From assembly GCF_001613125.1 (NCBI RefSeq), contig NZ_BDBT01000011.1, positions 148,321-212,320 on the forward strand: 64,000 nucleotides of DNA, read 5' to 3'. The notes beneath the pieces were generated by a model. That model saw nothing but the letters and a program-made list of their open reading frames with translations, ran no database searches and was not told the DNA's origin. This document shows positions 41,694 to 49,742 of the stretch, in pieces; within the stretch, counting starts at the first letter, position 1; each line of letters begins with the position of its first letter. Position numbers and translations under genes: made by a program. This stretch comes from Nocardia shimofusensis NBRC 100134 (GTDB taxonomy: Bacteria; Actinomycetota; Actinomycetes; Mycobacteriales; Mycobacteriaceae).

Positions 41694-42656
41694 TCAGGGA
41701 TCGTTGCCGTAGTCGGTGTGGTATCCCGGTTCGGGTTCGCTGCCCTGATCGATACCGCCGCCGGTGTCCTCGGCGCCGATGGGATCTGCGGGTAGGGAGT
41801 CGATCGCGGCGGATATGGCGCCCAGAGCGGTGGTGCCGGTGTCGGTGCCGGCGAGTGCGGTGTCGAGGAATTCCGATCGCCGGGATGCCTCGGCAGCGTT
41901 GATCATCTGCTGGGGTGTCGGGGGTCGAGCCGATATGCCGGCAGTGGAGTCGCCGGCGGGGTCGGGGGGAATGTAGGGCGGGCTGGCGAGTTCGCGTGTC
42001 GGGCGGGCGTGGGTCTTCCATTCCTGGATCAGGGTCAGTTCGTCGTATCCGTCCAGGTGGATGGCGTGTTGGCGGCGTACTGGTTCCGCGCCGCTTCCCC
42101 ATAGTTCTTCGGCTTCGACGGGGGTGATGTGGGCGGCAGTGGCCAGGGCGGTGACGCGCTGGTGGTAGAGGTCCATGTTGGCGGCGAATCTGGCTTCGGT
42201 CAGTGGGTCGGTGCCGAAGCTGTAGCGGCCGGTGGCGATGCGTTCACTGCGCGCGGCGGCGATGGCGGCCATGCGTTCCAGCCGCCACAGATCGACTACC
42301 AGCATGTCGACGTAGAATCCGGTCGCGGCGTCGTCTCGGGCCGGTGAGGACAGCTCGCGGGTGGCTGCGTCGACTCTCGGGCGGGTGCGCTGTCGGCCGA
42401 GTGCGGCGGCGTCGGCGATCAGCTCCGGATCGACACCGGCGCTGAGCGCGGTCTGCTCCAGCCGTTCGCGTTCACCGTCGAGGGCTTCCAGATGCTGCTG
42501 CCATGCGGCTTCGGGGCCGCCGTCGTCGACGGCGTCGAAGCCGGTCCAGCCCGCATCGAGGATGCGGGCGTGTTCGGCTGCCAGATGTCCGATCGTGAGC
42601 AGGGTCCGCGCCTGCCACTGCTCAACTGTTTCAGGCGGGTCGTTCGGTGTGCTCAT
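41694..42656 (-). CDS. Conjugation-operon paralog family, member C
   Basis: 320 residues. Shared family blocks: WQARTLLTIGHLAAEHARIL, LEQTALSAGVDPELIADAAALG, VVDLWRLERMAAIAAARSERI, FAANMDLYHQRVTALATAAHITPVEAEELWG and LTLIQEWKTHARP. The C-terminal part has PQQMINAAEASRRSEFLDTALAGTDTG and an acidic tail. GGAG six bases before the ATG. It follows member B by 16 bases. About 195 bases without a gene separate it from the next downstream gene, which is unusually long for this packed operon. Soluble, no catalytic motif seen. Confidence 0.68.
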   Translation of the reverse strand: MSTPNDPPETVEQWQARTLLTIGHLAAEHARILDAGWTGFDAVDDGGPEAAWQQHLEALDGERERLEQTALSAGVDPELIADAAALGRQRTRPRVDAATRELSSPARDDAATGFYVDMLVVDLWRLERMAAIAAARSERIATGRYSFGTDPLTEARFAANMDLYHQRVTALATAAHITPVEAEELWGSGAEPVRRQHAIHLDGYDELTLIQEWKTHARPTRELASPPYIPPDPAGDSTAGISARPPTPQQMINAAEASRRSEFLDTALAGTDTGTTALGAISAAIDSLPADPIGAEDTGGGIDQGSEPEPGYHTDYGNDP

Positions 42657-42672
42657 AAAGGTCTCCGTCGGT

Positions 42673-43611
42673 TCAGAGTTCGACTTCGGGCTCGGTCGTG
42701 GCGTCGATGTCGAAAGATGACTCGGTCGGTTCGCCGCCTGCGCTCGGTGCTGCCCTCGACGGCGGGAGCAGGGCGGCGTCGAGGGCGTGGTCGATCCCCG
42801 GCGCGGCGAGCTCGGTCGCGCCGATGTCGTCCAGTGCGGCGCGTGCGCGCTCGAACAACACTGTCGGTGTCGGAGGCCGGTGACGGTCCGGGGTGGAGAA
42901 GGCTTCGGCCTCGCCGGCGAGATTCTCGCTGGTGCGGTTGACATCCCATTCGACGCCGGGCCAGGCATGGGCGCGCCAGAGCTGTTCGAGGTCAGCGTCG
43001 TCGTAGCCGGCGACGCTGACCTCGACCAGCCGCCGCCACCCCGCTGCGTCGCGTCCCCACAACTCGCTGCGCTCGGCCACCGATAGGTGCGCGACCGCAG
43101 CGGTGAGATCGGTGCGCTGCCACAGCGCATCCATATTGCGTAGGTACTGCTCATGAGCGGCCCTGTCGGCCCGATCCCCGCCACCGCGGCGTTCGCGGTC
43201 GACACCGATGGCGGCCATGTGCTCGAGGCTCCACACGTCCTCGGCGATCTGGGCGATCATCTGCGCACGGACCGGATCTTCGCCATAGCGGGTTGTCGGC
43301 GGGTTACGTACGCTCTCACCCCACCGGCGTCCCTGCGTTCCGTTGTCGATCGCGGCGGTGATCATCGCCTCGGGGACGCCGGACGCGGCGGCACGCACGA
43401 TCAGTTCGTGCTGTTCGGCCTGGAGGTCGAGCAGGTGCGCGCGCCAGGTCGCGATCGCGGTATCGCCACGTCCGGTCGCCGGGTCGTAGTCCGGGTATCC
43501 GCGGTACAGCACGCGCGCGTGGTCGAAGGACCGCTGCTGTATGCGTGCGAGTAGTACAGCTTTCCAGCCGGCCAACTCCCCTGTGTCGTCGCCGGGACTG
43601 GCTGTGGTCAT
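42673..43611 (-). CDS. Conjugation-operon paralog family, member B
   Basis: 312 residues; ATG overlaps the stop of member A (ATGA). Blocks: WKAVLLARIQQRSFDHARVLYRG, HELIVRAAASGVPEAMITAAIDNG, AEDVWSLEHMAAIGVDRERR, YLRNMDALWQRTDLTAAVAHLSVAERSELWGRDAAGW and DLEQLWRAHAWPGVEW. The ELWG and NMDxxWQR positions align with members C, D and E. After residue 230 comes a linker and an acidic end containing TPTVLFERARAALDDIG. No known family name comes to mind. Encoded in a run of three paralogs upstream of the coupling-protein gene. Confidence 0.7.
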   Translation of the reverse strand: MTTASPGDDTGELAGWKAVLLARIQQRSFDHARVLYRGYPDYDPATGRGDTAIATWRAHLLDLQAEQHELIVRAAASGVPEAMITAAIDNGTQGRRWGESVRNPPTTRYGEDPVRAQMIAQIAEDVWSLEHMAAIGVDRERRGGGDRADRAAHEQYLRNMDALWQRTDLTAAVAHLSVAERSELWGRDAAGWRRLVEVSVAGYDDADLEQLWRAHAWPGVEWDVNRTSENLAGEAEAFSTPDRHRPPTPTVLFERARAALDDIGATELAAPGIDHALDAALLPPSRAAPSAGGEPTESSFDIDATTEPEVEL

Positions 43612-44492
43612 CGGTCGACTCCTCGGCTCGGGTCGGATTCGGGGCCTGCGATGGAGTGCTCGGGCACCGGTGGGCCGCTCCGTCCTGGTTCCGAACCTCC
43701 ACGGCTGGTCGCGGCATCGACGGCTGTCTGGATCTCGGCTGCCGCCCGTGGCAGCGATCGCGACGTTGCCGGTGCGTGCTCGGTGGCGGCGAGTGCGTCG
43801 ATGGCCTGGGCGACCATGCGGTCCGGGGATGTCGGCATCGCCGCGGCGGAGTCCTCGGCGGTGATTCCGGCGGCTTGCAGCACGACGACCGGAATCGTGG
43901 CGGCGCTGAAATCGGTGGCCACGATCCGGTTCCATCGCTGTGCCAGCGACTTCGGATCCGTGTTCGCGAACTGGGTGGCGACCGCAGTGGACCAGTGCCG
44001 GTCTCCGCGGCGCCACACCTGATGCTGTTCCTCGTTGCTCAGGCCCAAGGCGTGGGAGATCGCGCCCAACCGCTGCCAGGTCATGCCCATGACGCGGCGG
44101 AATCGAGCGACCACGTCGGCGTCGAGTCCGCCGCGGCCGATGTAGATCGCTCCGATGCCGGCCATGTCCTGCAATCCGCGGACCTCTCGCCCGAGCATGG
44201 AGATCAGGTGTTCACGCTCGACATGGCCGGAGCCCAGCAGCGACTGCCCCGCTTCCCAGCGCATTCCGCGCTGTCCGGCCGCCCGCGCGTAATCGATCCA
44301 GGGCTTGGGCACTCCGATGCCGAGCGCGACCTGCTCTAGCTGGGTCAGCGACCGCTGCCCGATCTCGAGCTGCTCGGCCGCATCCGCCGACGTCCCGGCC
44401 TCGGCGAGTCGGGCGCGGTGGCGCTCGTTGTCCAGCGCCAGATTCTGAATTCCTTTGAGCATGTGCGCTTGCAACGCGGTCGCAGTGGCCAT
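43608..44492 (-). CDS. Conjugation-operon paralog family, member A
   Basis: 294 residues from the ATG preceded by GAGG at seven bases. Blocks: LQAHMLKGIQNLALDNERHRARL, LEQVALGIGVPKPWIDYARAAGQRGMRW, LGREVRGLQDMAGIGAIYIGR, FRRVMGMTWQRLGAISHALGLSNEEQHQVWRRGDRHW and LAQRWNRIVA. The tail is Pro/Ser-rich. It follows the coiled-coil protein gene by 52 bases. The family resemblance to members B-E argues for repeated duplication inside the operon; all five lack transmembrane segments. Confidence 0.7.
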   Translation of the reverse strand: MATATALQAHMLKGIQNLALDNERHRARLAEAGTSADAAEQLEIGQRSLTQLEQVALGIGVPKPWIDYARAAGQRGMRWEAGQSLLGSGHVEREHLISMLGREVRGLQDMAGIGAIYIGRGGLDADVVARFRRVMGMTWQRLGAISHALGLSNEEQHQVWRRGDRHWSTAVATQFANTDPKSLAQRWNRIVATDFSAATIPVVVLQAAGITAEDSAAAMPTSPDRMVAQAIDALAATEHAPATSRSLPRAAAEIQTAVDAATSRGGSEPGRSGPPVPEHSIAGPESDPSRGVDR

Positions 44493-44544
44493 CACAGGAC
44501 CTCGCAGCGACCCGACCTGCGTGCACACCAGCCGAGGGGCCTGC

Positions 44545-45642
44545 TCATGACTCCGGCTCCCATACCGGCTCGGAGAAGACATCGGCACCGATCGGATCGC
44601 GTTCGATCGAATCCTCCGCCGCCGTGCTGCCAGTGCCACCGTCTCCGACCGCAACGTCCAGCGCGTCGGCGACGGCTTCGAAGGGGGACAGGTCGGGGTC
44701 GGAGTCGAGAACCCCGGTTCCGGCCAGGTGGGTGAGGTGGGTCTCGGCGGTCAGTTCTTCGGCCAGCCCCCGCACCGCCTCCAACGACGCCAACCGGTAC
44801 TCCGGTTCAGCGACCTCTCCCCACTCCTCGCCGACCCCGGTGTCCGCGGCGGCATCGAGGTCACCATCGAGATCGCTGTCCAGGGTGTCGGCGTCGATCA
44901 CGTCCACACCGTCCGGCGTCCCTTCGACATCGCTGATGTCGTCGACGACGACTGCGTCGATGACATCGGTGGCGGTGCGGCCGGTGTCTTCGGTGAACCG
45001 TTGCTCGTAGGCATCGGCGTCACGGGCGTGGTCCTCGGACAGGTCGCGTTCGGCCTCGGCTGCCGCGAACGCCGCTGCTGACGCCGCGGCCTCACCGGAC
45101 TGTCCCTCGCCGGACAAGGTCTCGGTGAAGCCGGCCGCGCGCCGCCGGATATCGATCAGCAGCTTCTTGTATTCGACGTCGAGGGAATGCAGTTCGTCGG
45201 CGCGGGTCTCGCGTCCGGTATAGGCGCCGAGTTTGGCGTCGTGGACTTTCCGGTTGTGCCGGAACTGCTGTCGCCCCAGTCGATTGCGTCGCGCCAGATC
45301 CCGATCCGCGCGTCCCATCCTCGCGTCGGTCTCCCGTTGAGCGAGCTGCTGCGCTTGCTCGTTGATGGTGATCCGGCCGCGGATCTCATCGACGCGGGCA
45401 TCGTTGACCCGCACCTTGGAGTCGGTTTCGAAAATTGTCGCGTTGACCCGCACGTTGTGCTCCCGCAGCGAACGCGCTTCCCGGTTGTCGGCGTGTTCGA
45501 GACGCTGGTCATGTTCGGCGCGGGACCGGCTCTCGCCCCCGCGCCCACGCATGAGCGCAGCCGTGGTGTGCGCGGTCTGCAACGCTTGGACGAATCCCTG
45601 TCGAACCTGCTGGCTGCTCTCCTCGACCGGGTCCCCGCTCAT
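44545..45642 (-). CDS. Coiled-coil protein with acidic C-terminus, transfer operon
   Basis: 365 residues from the ATG that overlaps the preceding stop (ATGA). The first 200 residues are a long charged helix rich in Arg, Glu and Gln (SRAEHDQRLEHADNREARSL...; INEQAQQLAQRETDARMGRADRDLARRNRLGRQQFRHNRK), strongly suggesting a coiled coil. The second half is very acidic (VVVDDISDVEG...DADTLDSDLDGDLD), then LASLEAVRGLAEELTAETHLTHL. No membrane segment. Such basic-coil/acidic-tail proteins often scaffold DNA-processing complexes. No named family recognised. Confidence 0.68.
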   Translation of the reverse strand: MSGDPVEESSQQVRQGFVQALQTAHTTAALMRGRGGESRSRAEHDQRLEHADNREARSLREHNVRVNATIFETDSKVRVNDARVDEIRGRITINEQAQQLAQRETDARMGRADRDLARRNRLGRQQFRHNRKVHDAKLGAYTGRETRADELHSLDVEYKKLLIDIRRRAAGFTETLSGEGQSGEAAASAAAFAAAEAERDLSEDHARDADAYEQRFTEDTGRTATDVIDAVVVDDISDVEGTPDGVDVIDADTLDSDLDGDLDAAADTGVGEEWGEVAEPEYRLASLEAVRGLAEELTAETHLTHLAGTGVLDSDPDLSPFEAVADALDVAVGDGGTGSTAAEDSIERDPIGADVFSEPVWEPES

Positions 45643-46178
45643 TGCGGCACCTGCAATCCGGCCAGACGCCATGCGTGCCGGTCACCGGCTCGGGTCACGG
45701 TGGCGTAGACCGGGAAGCTGATCACGCCTTCAGCGGGCAGATCGAATTCGATGCCGAGCACACGAGCGAGTCGAGTAGGGGTATCAGGTGGATGGTCATC
45801 GGCGGTCAGCCGCACCTCCGGGTGAATTTCCGCGCGTTTCTCACGCAACTGCTGCCACCGGGCGGTGATGATCGGCACCCACACCGGCACCGTAGTGCTG
45901 GCCTGCGCGGCGAAATGGTCGTCGAGCAACGGGGAGGCTGATCGTACCGCCTCTGCTGGGTCACGTTGCCGGAGCGGCCGGTAGGTGAACAGCGCCCGGA
46001 CCGCGGCCAAAAGGACGTCCTCACCCGCGCAGGGATCAACCTGATCGAACGGCGCAACAAAAGCGCTTGCACGGCAGAGGCTTTGATCCGTCATCGGCGC
46101 GTCGGCTGTGTTCACAGCGCAAGCGGCCGTCGAGAGTGTGACCAATGCGCTGACCGTCGCCGGCAGGCGGGCGATCAT
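45639..46178 (-). CDS. Exported small protein, possible lipoprotein, of the transfer operon
   Basis: 179 residues; ATG overlaps the previous stop. The N-terminus MIARLPATVSALVTLSTAAC is a signal peptide, and the cysteine at position 20 could be lipid-modified although STAAC is a poor lipobox. The mature part contains LLAAVRALFTYRPLRQRDPAEAVRSASPLLDDHFAAQA and ends in YATVTRAGDRHAWRLAGLQV, resembling the extracytoplasmic beta-sandwich of small VirB8-like or accessory proteins where a helix is followed by strands with Trp/Arg. Function inferred from position only: outer component of the secretion apparatus. Confidence 0.6.
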   Translation of the reverse strand: MIARLPATVSALVTLSTAACAVNTADAPMTDQSLCRASAFVAPFDQVDPCAGEDVLLAAVRALFTYRPLRQRDPAEAVRSASPLLDDHFAAQASTTVPVWVPIITARWQQLREKRAEIHPEVRLTADDHPPDTPTRLARVLGIEFDLPAEGVISFPVYATVTRAGDRHAWRLAGLQVPQ

Positions 46179-46849
46179 GACCGGTCCGCAGCGGAGTCGA
46201 TGAGGACCGCCGGGTCACTGCCGTGCCATTCGACAGTCGCAGCACCCTTGGCGCGGGCGGCGGGGTTGTGCAGCGGGTCGGTCACCAATTCCAACAGCAG
46301 GTTGAACGCGAGGGCGCGCTGGTGCAGCCCGAGCAGATCGACCCCGTGGCTGCGGTCCATGGTCAATCGCAGGGTGGCTGCCTCTGCTCCCCACTCGGCG
46401 CGGGCTCGGCCCGCTACCCAGATCGCCTGCCCGGCAGCGGACTTCGCCGCTCGAGTGGGATGTACTGGACAGGCGTGGGGGTGGCGGTCCCGCCAGATGA
46501 GTTCCCCTCCGGCGCGGGCCACCGTGAAACGGGTGCGGGTGCCCGCGCACCACAGCGCCAAGCGCGGTCCGCGCGCCGCCTGCGCGACGAACACGGGCTC
46601 GACGCGCTTCTGTGCCTGATTCAGTTCCCGAATCGCGTCGATGTCCACACCGGCGACGCGCCGCAAGGCGTGCACGAACCTGCTGAATGCGCGCTGGTCG
46701 CACAGCCCGTGGGTGGTGGCGAACCGCTCGAGATCCAGCACGCGGGTGATGCGACGCAAGTGCGCGGTGTGGGCGGCGACCAGGGCCGTGATCTCGGGCT
46801 GTGTGACGGCCCCGTCGGGGGTGTTCCCCCGGTTCTCGCTGTCGGTCAT
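46175..46849 (-). CDS. Hypothetical cytoplasmic protein of the transfer operon
   Basis: 224 residues; ATGA overlaps at both ends. Helical and basic: ITALVAAHTAHLRRITRVLDLERFATTHGLCDQRAFSRFVHALRRVAGVDIDAIRELNQAQKRVEPVF, then a beta-rich section GPRLALWCAGTRTRFTVARAGGELIWRDRHPHACPVHPT and LRLTMDRSHGVDLLGLHQRALAFNLLLELV. CPVH and the single upstream Cys do not form an obvious metal site. No membrane segment. No family recognised. Its tight coupling between the peptidoglycan hydrolase and the exported small protein points to a secretion-related role. Confidence 0.62.
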   Translation of the reverse strand: MTDSENRGNTPDGAVTQPEITALVAAHTAHLRRITRVLDLERFATTHGLCDQRAFSRFVHALRRVAGVDIDAIRELNQAQKRVEPVFVAQAARGPRLALWCAGTRTRFTVARAGGELIWRDRHPHACPVHPTRAAKSAAGQAIWVAGRARAEWGAEAATLRLTMDRSHGVDLLGLHQRALAFNLLLELVTDPLHNPAARAKGAATVEWHGSDPAVLIDSAADRS

Positions 46850-48033
46850 AGTGTGTCCTCCGATACCTCGGGTAGGAGTTCTCGTTGCGGGTGAGCGGCT
46901 GGGGTGAGGAGCTGCCCGGCGGGCGGGCCCGGGTCGGCGCCAGCGGCGTAGCGACGTACGTCCATGCGTTCGCCCTCCCACGCGCTCAGCGGGGTGAGCG
47001 TGACGGTCTGGCCGGATTGCGGGGCATGCAGCAGCAGGTCACGGCCCTGCTCGTCGCGGCCGTAGTAGATTCCGACGTGGTGGGAGTCCGCACTGCCCGC
47101 CGTGGTGAAGAAGATCAGGTCTCCGGGCTGACGTTGTGCCGGTGGTACGACCTGTGCGGTGGAGTGGTCCTGTTGGGCTTGGGTGTAGTGCGGCAGCCGG
47201 ATTCGGCCGCCGGAGGCGTGATGGACCGCATAGAGGGTCAGCCCGGAGCAGTCGAAACCGCCCGAGGTCGGGCCGGAGGTGTCTCCGCCGCCCCACACAT
47301 ACGGGGTGCCGATCCAGCGTGCGGCATGCTCGATCACCGCCCGCCCGAACCCCGACGCCTCGGCCGGGGTCAACGGAGTCCCCGAGACCGAACCACACCC
47401 GGGACCGGCAACACCGGTGGATGTCTGTGCTGCCGGACCGGGATCGATGTCGGCGAACAGCGCATACAGGTGGCGGGCCAAGGGCAACTGACCGGCGTAG
47501 GCGTTGGGGGCGCTGCGTTCGATGGCTTGCGCGAGATCGGCCGGCGCCATCCGTTCGGCCGCGGAGCCGAGTTCATCGGCGTGGTCGTAGAACCAGTTGA
47601 TCTGATAGACCGGGTCCATGAGGGCGGCGATGCCGACCGATCCCCAGATGCTGGCACGCAGTTGATGGGGGCCGACCGAGTCGTGGTCGTGGCCGAGCCC
47701 GTCGTTGGCGTAGCTCAGCGACTCGGGCACCGACGGGTTGGCGAGGTTGCGGAACGAGGATTCGGTGGCCTGGGCGGCCAGTTCGGCCACGATGACCGAC
47801 TCCGGCATCCGCCGCTGCTTGCCGATCGCCACCCCATCACGCGCCAACCGCAGCTGGGCCTCCGACATCCCGGCCACTGTTTGCCCGGTAGGCCCGTCCA
47901 CCACAGCCCCGGCGGGCACCGGCGTGGCACACGAGGACCGTTCGTCGACCCCGACAGCCACCAGCAACAGCAGTATCAGCAGAATCGGTATTGAGATCGC
48001 CGTCGCAGAAACAGCTTTCGACATCGGGCTCAC
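46846..48033 (-). CDS. Peptidoglycan hydrolase with C-terminal NlpC/P60 domain
   Basis: 395 residues from a GTG overlapping the VirB4 gene stop (GTGA). An N-terminal membrane anchor (AISIPILLILLLLVAVGV) is followed by a lytic-transglycosylase-like region (VIVAELAAQATESSF, GPHQLRASIWG) and a C-terminal NlpC/P60 cysteine peptidase: GTPYVWGGGDTSGPTSGGFDCSGLTLYA with the catalytic Cys, PGDLIFFTT, SHHVGIYYG with the His. Two-domain wall hydrolases of this type (TcpG/VirB1-like) open the murein for the type IV channel in Gram-positive conjugation. ATGA overlap with the next gene. Confidence 0.9.
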   Translation of the reverse strand: MSPMSKAVSATAISIPILLILLLLVAVGVDERSSCATPVPAGAVVDGPTGQTVAGMSEAQLRLARDGVAIGKQRRMPESVIVAELAAQATESSFRNLANPSVPESLSYANDGLGHDHDSVGPHQLRASIWGSVGIAALMDPVYQINWFYDHADELGSAAERMAPADLAQAIERSAPNAYAGQLPLARHLYALFADIDPGPAAQTSTGVAGPGCGSVSGTPLTPAEASGFGRAVIEHAARWIGTPYVWGGGDTSGPTSGGFDCSGLTLYAVHHASGGRIRLPHYTQAQQDHSTAQVVPPAQRQPGDLIFFTTAGSADSHHVGIYYGRDEQGRDLLLHAPQSGQTVTLTPLSAWEGERMDVRRYAAGADPGPPAGQLLTPAAHPQRELLPEVSEDTL

Positions 48034-49742
48034 GGGTGCTCACCACCAGGGGTGCCGCCGCTGGGCAGGTTGTCGAACCGGCGATTGGTGTGATGGACCT
48101 GGCTGGTTCGCTCTGTCGGGGTGAAGTTCATCCGGAAGGCGACGCCGGGTTCGGCGGCCTCACCGGTTTTCAGTAGGAAGCAGCCTGTGCCGGGCGGTGT
48201 TTCGCGTCGGTTCGGGTCGAGGTCGTCATCGGTGGGTGGGCGCGGCGCGGCCCAGGAGGTGATCAGCAGTTTCTCGGTGTCGGTGATCCCGACCACGGCG
48301 CGGATGCGATCGACTTCCTCGGGCCCGACCGGGCCGATGATCTTGGCGCGGGCCCGTTCGAAGAAGCCGAGCGCTTTGGCCTGTGCGGCGACGGAGTCGA
48401 AGGCGGCGAGGTCTTTGATGGTGTGGCTGCACATGATCAGACCGGTGCCCAGGGTCCGGTTCAGGCGGGTCAAGGCATCGACCCGATCGACCATGAATTC
48501 CCCGGCGCCGAGCACACGCCAGATCTCGTCCATCACCACTTCGAAGGTCCGAGGGGGTTGGAGTCCGGCGTCGGCCAGGGCGTGGGCGGCGGCGACCGCG
48601 CCGAACCCGTCCGACCAGCACACCATCAATACCGCGGCCAACAGTTTGGTGTCGCCCTCGGGAATGCGCGAGACATCCACGCACACCGCCGGACTGTCCA
48701 GGTCCAGCCGTGTGGTGGTGGGTCCGTTGAAGATGGCCCCGAACGGGCCTTCGACCAATGCCCGCAGCGATCGCCGGAGGGTTTTGGTGCTCGCCCGATA
48801 GGAAGGCTCGTCGTCCTCCTCGGCGAAGCGGCGCAGCCGGTCGCCGCCGGTGGAGATGACCTCGAGCAGGTCGGCCAGCAGCGGTGCGTGCGCGTAGCTG
48901 AAACCCGTAGCGCCGTAGAGCTCACGCAGCCCGGCGGCGATGAGGACTTCCTCGTAGTCCGCGACTCGGGAACCACGTACGAGTTCGATCAATCCGGCGA
49001 CCACGTTGACCTGACCGGCTTCGACCCGTGCGCTGACCTGGCGGCGTTGGTCGGGATCGGGCAGCCGGTCGATGATCGAACCGAGTGCGCCGACGTCGAG
49101 GGGGTTGATGGTGCCGTGTCCGTAACCGACATCGACGACTTGGCCACCCAGGCGATCCACCAGGTCGCGATAGTCGGGTTTGGTGTCGCCCATGCACAGC
49201 ACGGTCTCCCCCGCCGCGACCGCGCCGGTCACCATCCGCCGGATCAACGACGACTTACCGAAACCGTTGAGCGCCAACACGAACGCGATCGGCGCGCTGA
49301 TGAACCCGCGCAGGAACCACGACATCGGGTCGAAATGGACCGGGGCACCGGTGATGTAATGGGTCCCGACCGGGGTACCGACCGTGGGCGCGCTCGCGCC
49401 CACCGAGAACGGCCACAGGCCGGCGACCTGGACGGTGGTGGCCCGCCATTCGGGGGTGGCAGGGACCACGGCGGCTCGGCCGCCGCCCGGCCCGCGGTAT
49501 CCGCGGTCGGTCAGCGTTGCCAGCGATCGGTCGAAGCCATCGTCGCCACCGTGGGTTTCGGTGCGGCGGGCAGCAGTCGCCCGACGATGATCATCTCTGG
49601 ACATCGCCAGCCGCGCCCACCAGCCACGCAGCCCGGGCCGGGCGGCAGCGGCTTCGGTGGCCGCCCTCGCTGCGGGAGTCAGAACGCGCACGCCTGCGAC
49701 GGATTCGGTCCGCCGTTGGCGTGGGGTGTCGGTGCGGGTCAT
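48030..49742 (-). CDS. VirB4-type ATPase of the type IV secretion system
   Basis: 570 residues. The Walker A loop is LALNGFGKSSLIRR (Lys163), the following strand has LCMGDTKPDYRDLVDRLGG, and Walker B is FEVVMDEIWRVL, followed by GLIMCSHTIKDL and the sensor-like ARAKIIGPVG. YGHGTINPLDVGA is typical of actinobacterial VirB4/TraE-like ATPases, which power assembly and substrate transport from the cytoplasmic side of the membrane. The N-terminal 100 residues are basic and disordered. ATGA/GTGA overlaps on both sides. Shorter than many VirB4 proteins because the large N-terminal domain seems to be the separate SCO6880-type gene just upstream. Confidence 0.9.
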   Translation of the reverse strand: MTRTDTPRQRRTESVAGVRVLTPAARAATEAAAARPGLRGWWARLAMSRDDHRRATAARRTETHGGDDGFDRSLATLTDRGYRGPGGGRAAVVPATPEWRATTVQVAGLWPFSVGASAPTVGTPVGTHYITGAPVHFDPMSWFLRGFISAPIAFVLALNGFGKSSLIRRMVTGAVAAGETVLCMGDTKPDYRDLVDRLGGQVVDVGYGHGTINPLDVGALGSIIDRLPDPDQRRQVSARVEAGQVNVVAGLIELVRGSRVADYEEVLIAAGLRELYGATGFSYAHAPLLADLLEVISTGGDRLRRFAEEDDEPSYRASTKTLRRSLRALVEGPFGAIFNGPTTTRLDLDSPAVCVDVSRIPEGDTKLLAAVLMVCWSDGFGAVAAAHALADAGLQPPRTFEVVMDEIWRVLGAGEFMVDRVDALTRLNRTLGTGLIMCSHTIKDLAAFDSVAAQAKALGFFERARAKIIGPVGPEEVDRIRAVVGITDTEKLLITSWAAPRPPTDDDLDPNRRETPPGTGCFLLKTGEAAEPGVAFRMNFTPTERTSQVHHTNRRFDNLPSGGTPGGEHP

